Program-made: the position numbers and the translations under genes
Part shown: positions 1 through 4,278 of the stretch, piece by piece
How the letters are laid out: each line of letters starts with the position of its first letter
How positions within the stretch are numbered: position 1 is the first letter of the stretch
Source of the DNA: Faecalibacterium prausnitzii
Lineage (GTDB): Bacteria; Bacillota; Clostridia; Oscillospirales; Ruminococcaceae
Length of the DNA stretch: 5,577 nt
NCBI GenBank assembly: GCA_002313795.1
Contig: DCCL01000284.1
Coordinates: 377-5,953, forward strand
Reading direction: 5' to 3'
Notes under the pieces: generated by a model
What the model was told of the DNA's origin: nothing
Databases searched by the model: none
Seen by the model: the letters and a program-made list of their open reading frames with translations, nothing else

Positions 1-590
1 GCATCCGTTTTCGGCTCGTCCGCGGCAAGCTCTGCCTCACCGGCAGTCTGATCCGGCGTTTCTTCCTTCTGGAACTCCGGCAGGCGGCTCAGGGATTCCA
101 CGTGGGTGCGGTAAAGGTTGAGCACATCGGACTTGAAGCGGGTGACTTCCAGACGAACACGGTCGTACTCGCGCTCCTCGGCCAGCTTCTTGTCGTTGGC
201 TTCGCTGATGATCTCATCCGCGCGGTCACTGGCTTTCTGCAGCAGCTCATTGGCATCCCGGATGATATCATCACCCCGCAGATTTGCACGGTGCAGGATA
301 TCCTCAGCCTTCTGGTTTGCCTCGCGGATGACATTCTCGCCCATCCGCTGTGCATTGATGAGGGCGCTCTTGAGCATATCGCCGTCGGCTTCATAGCCCT
401 GCATCTCATGGTGGAGCTTCTCGTTCTCAGCGGTCAGGTCAGCGACCTGCTTGCGCAAGGCTTCCATCTGTTGTTCGTCCTGCTCCAGCTGCTCCTCGAT
501 TTTATCCAGAAAGCGGTCAACATCCTCGGTGCGGTAGCCGCGGAGGTTTTTTTCGAATTGGACAGCGCGCACATCCTGCGGTGTCAGCAT
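1..590 (-). CDS. divIVA: DivIVA-family division/polarity protein (3' end cut by window edge)
   Basis: DivIVA proteins bind negatively curved membrane at septa and poles and recruit division, chromosome-anchoring or wall-synthesis partners. The visible 196 residues start MLTPQDV and continue with the family's N-terminal membrane-binding module (LRGYRTEDVDRFLDKI, residues 16-31). A long, charged, almost uninterrupted coiled coil follows, about residues 25-165, including the alanine-spaced stretch around 88-135 (IREANQKAEDIL and similar). An acidic tail begins near residue 172 and runs off the window. The start at 590 was chosen because GGAGGAGA lies five bases upstream and MLTP matches the family N-terminus; an in-frame ATG at 605 overlaps that Shine-Dalgarno and is less likely. 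The protein is already longer than the roughly 164-residue Bacillus subtilis protein, whose Phe17-Arg18 pair is Leu16-Arg17 here. It follows ylmH after 38 bases, probably in the sepF operon. Family assignment is secure; the C-terminus is unknown. Confidence 0.93.
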   Translation of the reverse strand, partial: MLTPQDVRAVQFEKNLRGYRTEDVDRFLDKIEEQLEQDEQQMEALRKQVADLTAENEKLHHEMQGYEADGDMLKSALINAQRMGENVIREANQKAEDILHRANLRGDDIIRDANELLQKASDRADEIISEANDKKLAEEREYDRVRLEVTRFKSDVLNLYRTHVESLSRLPEFQKEETPDQTAGEAELAADEPKTD

Positions 591-595
591 AGTGG

Positions 596-603
596 TCTCC
601 TCC
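596..603 (-). promoter_or_regulatory. Strong Shine-Dalgarno of divIVA
   Basis: GGAGGAGA on the minus strand lies five bases before the ATG at 590. It supports that start over the in-frame ATG at 605, which would put the Shine-Dalgarno inside the coding region. It also suggests divIVA is translated independently of ylmH. Confidence 0.75.
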
Positions 604-622
604 ATTTTATCCAAACGTTATA

Positions 623-644
623 GTTCTGTCAGTACTGAAAGAAC
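623..644. repeat. 22-bp imperfect dyad across the ylmH stop codon
   Basis: GTTCTGTCAGTACTGAAAGAAC reads nearly the same on both strands: 10 of 11 symmetrical pairs match, and the core TCAGTACTGA is a perfect palindrome. It overlaps the last ylmH codons and the TGA at 629-631, about 33 bases before divIVA. There is no adjacent U-run, so it does not look like an intrinsic terminator. It could be a protein-binding dyad, an mRNA processing site or chance. Confidence 0.4.
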
Positions 645-1450
645 TCAATGATCTGTCGGTCTTTTTTGCTCTTACCCGGTAGAGCAGTCAAACGGTAGCG
701 TCCTTTGCCGCGCACGGTGAACACATCGTCCTCATATACCGGCGCATGGGCGCTGGAAACAGGCAGATGGTTGATCTCCACCCGCCCGGCAGCCACAAGT
801 TCTGCGGCCATACCCCGGCTGCACCGCAGCATGGCGGCAAGCACTGCATCCAGACGAAGCGACGAGACCGTTGCGGTCTGGAAACGGCGCTCTGCCTGTG
901 CAAACTCCGGCACCTCATCCAAAGCCAGCAGCTGGGTGGTCACATCGGTGCGGCCCACGCTGCGCAGCTCCTGACAGATCAGGTCAGCCGCCGGTTCCAG
1001 CGCAAAGACATAGGCTGTTCCCTCTTCCTCCGGCGGCAGGACGATATCTCCCAGCGCCTCGCGGCGGAGCTCCAGCCCCATGAGGCTTCCCAGATAGTCT
1101 TTATGGGCAGGCAGCTGCGCCCCGGCCAGCGCCCGGCAGCAGAGCCGGACACAGCGGATGGGGTTTGCGGAGTAACAGCCTTCCGGTTCCAGACAGAGCA
1201 CCCTGCGCTCAGCATCCGACCAGCCGCCCTCAAAATGGCAGGCATCTTCCGGTGCGCCGGCGCGATTGAGTGCCGCCTGTGCCAGCTGCTGTTCCCTGTC
1301 GCTGAGAAATGCCGAGTAGCGGGGGATTTCCCAGCCAAAGGCAGTGCGAACAAGGTCTTCCACGTGGCGCATCAGAAAGCGCTCTTCGTCATTCTGCGCA
1401 GGGACAAAGCCCCGCACGGTGCCGGACTTTGTATCAATAGAACGCGCCAT
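629..1450 (-). CDS. ylmH: YlmH-like S4-domain RNA-binding protein
   Basis: This 273-residue protein matches the YlmH family (about 257 residues in B. subtilis). The central domain contains the family signature HKDYLGSLMGLELRRE (116-131) followed by LGDIVLPPEE (133-142). A C-terminal S4 RNA-binding domain spans about 197-257, with SSLRLDAVLAAML, the helix CSRGMAAELVAAGRVEIN and the strand DDVFTVRGKGRYRL. The end is basic (GKSKKDR). In B. subtilis, YlmH is reported to act on stalled large ribosomal subunits as a ribosome-quality-control factor; older work placed it with division genes only by neighbourhood. The ATG at 1450 lies inside the sepF 3' end, giving a 17-base overlap, and no good Shine-Dalgarno is visible, so translation is probably coupled to sepF. 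The first 20 or so residues look poorly conserved; a later start (GTG 1417 or ATG 1372) is possible. Family call is firm, exact start less so. Confidence 0.9.
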   Translation of the reverse strand: MARSIDTKSGTVRGFVPAQNDEERFLMRHVEDLVRTAFGWEIPRYSAFLSDREQQLAQAALNRAGAPEDACHFEGGWSDAERRVLCLEPEGCYSANPIRCVRLCCRALAGAQLPAHKDYLGSLMGLELRREALGDIVLPPEEEGTAYVFALEPAADLICQELRSVGRTDVTTQLLALDEVPEFAQAERRFQTATVSSLRLDAVLAAMLRCSRGMAAELVAAGRVEINHLPVSSAHAPVYEDDVFTVRGKGRYRLTALPGKSKKDRQIIEFFQY

Positions 1451-1910
1451 TGCTCTGCAGCTCGTCCATCAGGTCATCCCCCATGATATCGACATTGTAG
1501 GGAGTGATGATAAAGGTGCTGTTGGCGACCCGCTTGATCTGGCCGTTGTTGGCATAGGCCACACCGGAGAGGAAGTCCACCAGACGGCGGGAGACCTCTT
1601 TGTTGGTAGACTCCAGATTCAGCACGACGGTGCGCTTGTTGTTCAGGTGGTCTGCAATGGTGCTGGCCTCTTCAAAGTTCTCAGGCTTGACCAGAACGAC
1701 TTTGATCTGGGTGGTGGTGTTGATGTTGACCACCTTGCCGCTCCGCTTGGACGGGGCCGCACCGCCATCGGGCTCTTCTGCGCCGTCGTCACCGGCTGCA
1801 CCCATACCGCTGTTGTTGTTCACCATCTGGGGGCCGTCGTCCATGTACTGATCGTCGTAATCATCCTCACTGCCGAAAAGTCCTTTTTTCAGGCTGTCCA
1901 CAAAAGACAT
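1434..1910 (-). CDS. sepF: SepF, Z-ring membrane anchor
   Basis: SepF is a cytoplasmic division protein that binds membrane through an N-terminal amphipathic helix, binds the FtsZ C-terminus through its globular domain, and forms rings that organise the septum. This 158-residue protein has the expected plan and length. Residues 1-12 (MSFVDSLKKGLF) fit an amphipathic membrane-targeting helix. An acidic, Gly/Asn-rich flexible linker covers about 13-58. The SepF domain covers about 60-145, with VVNI, IKVVLVKPENFEEA, TVVLNLE (94-100), RRLVDFLSG (108-116) and STFIITP (131-137). Start is supported by AAAGGAG nine bases upstream of the ATG. It is the first gene after a near-consensus promoter and two leader hairpins, and overlaps ylmH by 17 bases. 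The ylmE and ylmG homologues that often flank sepF in bacilli are absent here. Identification is secure. Confidence 0.95.
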   Translation of the reverse strand: MSFVDSLKKGLFGSEDDYDDQYMDDGPQMVNNNSGMGAAGDDGAEEPDGGAAPSKRSGKVVNINTTTQIKVVLVKPENFEEASTIADHLNNKRTVVLNLESTNKEVSRRLVDFLSGVAYANNGQIKRVANSTFIITPYNVDIMGDDLMDELQSNGAFY

Positions 1911-1919
1911 AGAAACTTG

Positions 1920-1926
1920 CTCCTTT
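1920..1926 (-). promoter_or_regulatory. Shine-Dalgarno of sepF
   Basis: AAAGGAG on the minus strand sits nine bases before the sepF ATG (1910-1908). It starts six bases after the 3' foot of the GCAA-capped hairpin, so folding of the leader could affect its exposure. Confidence 0.75.
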
Positions 1927-1932
1927 CATTCG

Positions 1933-1948
1933 GGCAGCTTGCGCTGCC
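1933..1948 (-). other. Leader hairpin 2 (GCAA tetraloop) upstream of sepF
   Basis: In the minus-strand transcript GGCAGC pairs perfectly with GCTGCC around a GCAA loop, a GNRA-type tetraloop closed by a C-G pair. No U-run follows, so it is not a standard intrinsic terminator. It lies between the promoter-proximal hairpin and the sepF Shine-Dalgarno, and probably forms a stable element of the 5' leader. Confidence 0.55.
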
Positions 1949-1951
1949 TGA

Positions 1952-1974
1952 CAGCCCTTTGCAGGAAAGGGCTG
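1952..1974 (-). other. Leader hairpin 1 (9-bp perfect stem) upstream of sepF
   Basis: CAGCCCTTT and AAAGGGCTG form a nine-base-pair perfect stem with a five-base loop (CCTGC in the transcript). It is one base from hairpin 2 and starts about 8-10 bases after the predicted transcription start. A U-run is missing on the minus-strand 3' side. On the plus strand a T5 run occurs nine bases beyond the stem, too far for a good terminator. Likely a 5'-leader structure; it might also impede readthrough from the upstream gene. Confidence 0.5.
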
Positions 1975-1989
1975 CTAATAGCTTTTTCT

Positions 1990-2018
1990 ATTATCTGATT
2001 TTTTGCACCAGATGTCAA
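1990..2018 (-). promoter_or_regulatory. Predicted sigma-A promoter of sepF-ylmH-divIVA
   Basis: On the minus strand TTGACA (2018-2013, perfect -35) is followed by a 17-base spacer and GATAAT (1995-1990, one mismatch from the consensus -10). The spacer and surroundings are AT-rich against a GC-rich background. The predicted start near 1983 gives a leader of roughly 70 bases before the sepF ATG. The -35 begins only three bases after the stop codon of the upstream HlyD-like gene, and no intrinsic terminator separates them. Confidence 0.8.
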
Positions 2019-2021
2019 TAA

Positions 2022-3335
2022 CTATAAAAGCTTTCCATCATACAAATTTTGTCCGGAAACGATGACCTCATCATACAGGCGCACCTCGCTGATGGTTTTT
2101 TCCTTATTAGAGCTTTCCGGCATGACGATGCGGTAGTCGCCGTCCGTCACCAGCGGGTGGTCATTGTCCACCGGGTCGATCTTGCAGAAGCGGGCGAGGT
2201 TGCCGTACTTGACATAGACGCCCGGGATGTAGTTTTCACCCTCGGTCTCCGACTCGGTGCCATCCTCTTTGAGGTAATGGATGGCTTCCGAGGGGATGCG
2301 CAGGCCGGTGGTCTCCCCCAGGATGATCTGGGCACTGGCCCGGTTGAGCCGGAGCACATCGCCGTCGATGATCTCGCAGGTGAGCACAAAGCGGGTCAGG
2401 CCGCTGGCCTCGTCGATGGAGACCTCCGAGACCTTGGCCTTGAGAGGTGTTTCCATCTGGCCGGGGAATTTGATCTTCACCGACTGGGTGAGAGGCCTGC
2501 CATTGCTGCCCAGCAGTTTTTCTCCCTCTTTGGCCGAGCAGATGCCCACATATCTCCAGGTGAATCCGGACACAAGCTTGCCGGCGCAGCCGTCCAGCGG
2601 CAGGACCGGGTCGGAATTGAGATAAGCCTGTAGATCGGTGGCGTTCAGGGCAAGGATATCATCTGCCCCGGCATTGAGCCGGCCTGTGGCCGAGCTGCGG
2701 ATGAAGTAACCCGTCTCGGGGGCCGTGATCTGGCTGGGGCTGCCCAGCTGCGCCTGCACCTGTGCCGACTGGTCGGTCAGAGCAGCGATCTGAGCAGAAA
2801 AATCCGATACCTCACCGGTAATGACCCAGAGCTTGTTCTGCGCGAGGATATAATCCTCTTCCCACTGTTCGTCCTCATCGTACGAAGAGCTGTCCAGTGC
2901 ATCCATCAGGTCATAAAGCGCAGATGCACGCTCTTTTTTCAGGGAATCCAGCTGGGTGGCCGTGGTGTTCTGAGAGCGCTGCAGCAGGTCGATCTGTTCG
3001 TTCAGGCTGGTGAGCTGCTGACGGAGTGCCGCCTGCTCTGCGCTGCTGTAGATCTCCGCCACAGCTGCCCCCGCCGAGACGCGCTCGCCGTCGGCGGCGA
3101 GATAGCCCAGTGTACCGCTGCCCGGCACATAGACCTCATCAAACAGCAGCACGCCATCGGCGCTCACCGTGTCGGACACGGTGGCAAGGAGAGCAGTTTC
3201 ATAGGTGTTAGGTGGGAAAAGCACCTGAAGCGCCTGATACCCCACATACACACCCGCCAGCACGATGATGGCGATGACCCCACCTGCCAGCTTTCCCAGC
3301 AGATTCGGTGCACCGGTGCGCGGAGTCTCGTTCAT
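2022..3335 (-). CDS. HlyD/membrane-fusion-like single-pass membrane protein
   Basis: This 437-residue protein has the layout of HlyD-family periplasmic-adaptor-like proteins found in Gram-positives. A short cytoplasmic N-terminus precedes one membrane helix (about 17-38, GGVIAIIVLAGVYVGYQAL) with no lipobox. The first half of a lipoyl/barrel-sandwich domain follows (about 58-97, VSADGVLLFDEVYVPGSGTL). A Gln/Ser-rich coiled-coil hairpin covers about 98-198, then the second lipoyl half (SQITAPETGYF, 201-211). A C-terminal beta-rich region follows, including the adaptor-type GLRIPSEAIHY (344-354). The bulk should face outside the membrane. No ABC transporter or other export partner is encoded nearby. 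The ATG at 3335 lies six bases after the miaA stop, with AAAGGGTGA as a modest Shine-Dalgarno formed by the miaA 3' end, so translation is probably coupled. Its place before sepF suggests an envelope or division-linked role, but that is inference; substrate and function are unknown. Confidence 0.8.
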   Translation of the reverse strand: MNETPRTGAPNLLGKLAGGVIAIIVLAGVYVGYQALQVLFPPNTYETALLATVSDTVSADGVLLFDEVYVPGSGTLGYLAADGERVSAGAAVAEIYSSAEQAALRQQLTSLNEQIDLLQRSQNTTATQLDSLKKERASALYDLMDALDSSSYDEDEQWEEDYILAQNKLWVITGEVSDFSAQIAALTDQSAQVQAQLGSPSQITAPETGYFIRSSATGRLNAGADDILALNATDLQAYLNSDPVLPLDGCAGKLVSGFTWRYVGICSAKEGEKLLGSNGRPLTQSVKIKFPGQMETPLKAKVSEVSIDEASGLTRFVLTCEIIDGDVLRLNRASAQIILGETTGLRIPSEAIHYLKEDGTESETEGENYIPGVYVKYGNLARFCKIDPVDNDHPLVTDGDYRIVMPESSNKEKTISEVRLYDEVIVSGQNLYDGKLL

Positions 3336-3341
3336 AAAAGG

Positions 3342-4277
3342 TCACCCTTTCGCTAAAAATTCTTCAGTCAGTCGGAAAGCCCGGGCCGCCGTATCCGGTG
3401 CGGAAGCATCCAGCCAGACCGCACCATCCATATGGCGGAACCAGGTCAGCTGGCGTTTTGCGTAGTTGCGGGACGCCTGCTTGAGTTTATCGGTACAGGC
3501 ATCCAGCGGCGCGGCACCCTCGAAATAGGGAAAAAATTCCTTATAACCAATGGCCTGCGCCGCCGTGCGGTACTCCTCGCGGTGGTCGTAGACCAGCTTT
3601 GCTTCGTCCAGCAGACCCGCATCCATCATTTTGTCTACCCGCAGGTCGATGCGGCGGTAGAGCTGGGCACGTTCCGGAAAATCCAGCCCCAGAATCAGGG
3701 AGCGGTAGGGCCTCTCCGGCGGAAGAGACTGGGCTTTCTGCTCGCTCAGCCGTTTTCCGGTGGCACGGTAGTGTTCCAGTGCCCGCAGCACCCGCACCTG
3801 ATTGTTGGGGTGGATGGCAGCAGCAGCTTCCGGGTCGGCCTGCTGCAGTTCCCGATACATGGCTTCGGGGCCTTTTTCTGCCATCTCCGCCGCCAGCTGC
3901 TCCCGGAGACCCGCAGGCGTCTTCTCTGCCGTGAACCGGACACCATATAAAAAGCTCTGGACATAGAGCCCGGTGCCGCCCACTAAAATAGGCAGATGCC
4001 CCCGGGCAGAAATATCCGTTTCCAGCTTTCCGGCCAGTGCAGTGAAATCCGCCACACTGAAGGGCTCTTCGGGGTTCAGGATATCCACTGCGTGGTGCGG
4101 GATGCCGTGGGTCTCCTCAGGTGTGACCTTGGCGGTGCCCACATCGAGACCTTTATAGATCTGCATGGAATCTGCACTGACGACTTCGCCGCCAAACTTC
4201 TCGGCCAGCGCGACGCCAAGCGCCGTTTTGCCGGTGGCAGTGGGGCCCACAACGGCCAGCACCGGATGCTTTTTCAT
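3342..4277 (-). CDS. miaA: tRNA dimethylallyltransferase MiaA
   Basis: MiaA transfers a dimethylallyl group from dimethylallyl diphosphate to N6 of A37 in tRNAs reading UNN codons, which improves decoding; MiaB often methylthiolates the product. From the ATG at 4277 it has 311 residues, normal for the family. Visible motifs are the P-loop GPTATGKT (11-18), SADSMQIYKGLDVGTAK (34-50) with the conserved Asp36, HHAVDI (61-66), VGGTGLY (99-105), NNQVRVLRALE (158-168), QAIGYKE (241-247) and RNYAKRQLTWFR (270-281). All key motifs are intact. The ATG lies one base after the mutL TGA. An in-frame TTG at 4295 would add six residues and has AAAGGAG (4315-4309) upstream, but at a long 13-base spacing; the ATG is preferred because it gives the compact N-terminus MKKHPVLAVVG. 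Adjacent mutL-miaA order is common in bacteria. Confidence 0.95.
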   Translation of the reverse strand: MKKHPVLAVVGPTATGKTALGVALAEKFGGEVVSADSMQIYKGLDVGTAKVTPEETHGIPHHAVDILNPEEPFSVADFTALAGKLETDISARGHLPILVGGTGLYVQSFLYGVRFTAEKTPAGLREQLAAEMAEKGPEAMYRELQQADPEAAAAIHPNNQVRVLRALEHYRATGKRLSEQKAQSLPPERPYRSLILGLDFPERAQLYRRIDLRVDKMMDAGLLDEAKLVYDHREEYRTAAQAIGYKEFFPYFEGAAPLDACTDKLKQASRNYAKRQLTWFRHMDGAVWLDASAPDTAARAFRLTEEFLAKG

Positions 4278-4278
4278 C

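Noticed and set aside
102..623. Plus-strand open frame of 173 codons, with hydrophobic residues, opposite divIVA
   Set aside because: The leucine/isoleucine-rich look results from reading the coiled-coil codons of divIVA on the opposite strand; the minus-strand DivIVA frame is unmistakable.
591..628. Separate promoter for divIVA (TATAAC or GATAAA as -10)
   Set aside because: No acceptable -35 hexamer at 16-18 bases was seen upstream of either candidate.
746..1486. Plus-strand open frame of 246 codons opposite ylmH
   Set aside because: Its product is Arg/His/Gln-rich shadow sequence without family features, while the minus-strand frame has a clear YlmH signature and S4 domain.
1870..1929. 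Small leader ORF starting ATG at 1929 and overlapping the sepF start
   Set aside because: Its ATG overlaps the sepF Shine-Dalgarno region, it has no Shine-Dalgarno of its own, and it is about 20 codons in the wrong frame for sepF; chance is likelier.
1344..2021. Long plus-strand open frame (225 codons) opposite sepF and its leader
   Set aside because: It is antisense to the clearly conserved sepF and ylmH, runs through the sepF promoter region, and its product has no recognisable domain. Long antisense frames are common in GC-rich DNA.
2049..2633. Plus-strand open frame of 194 codons opposite the HlyD-like gene
   Set aside because: It is antisense to a well-supported gene, with no Shine-Dalgarno or recognisable domain.
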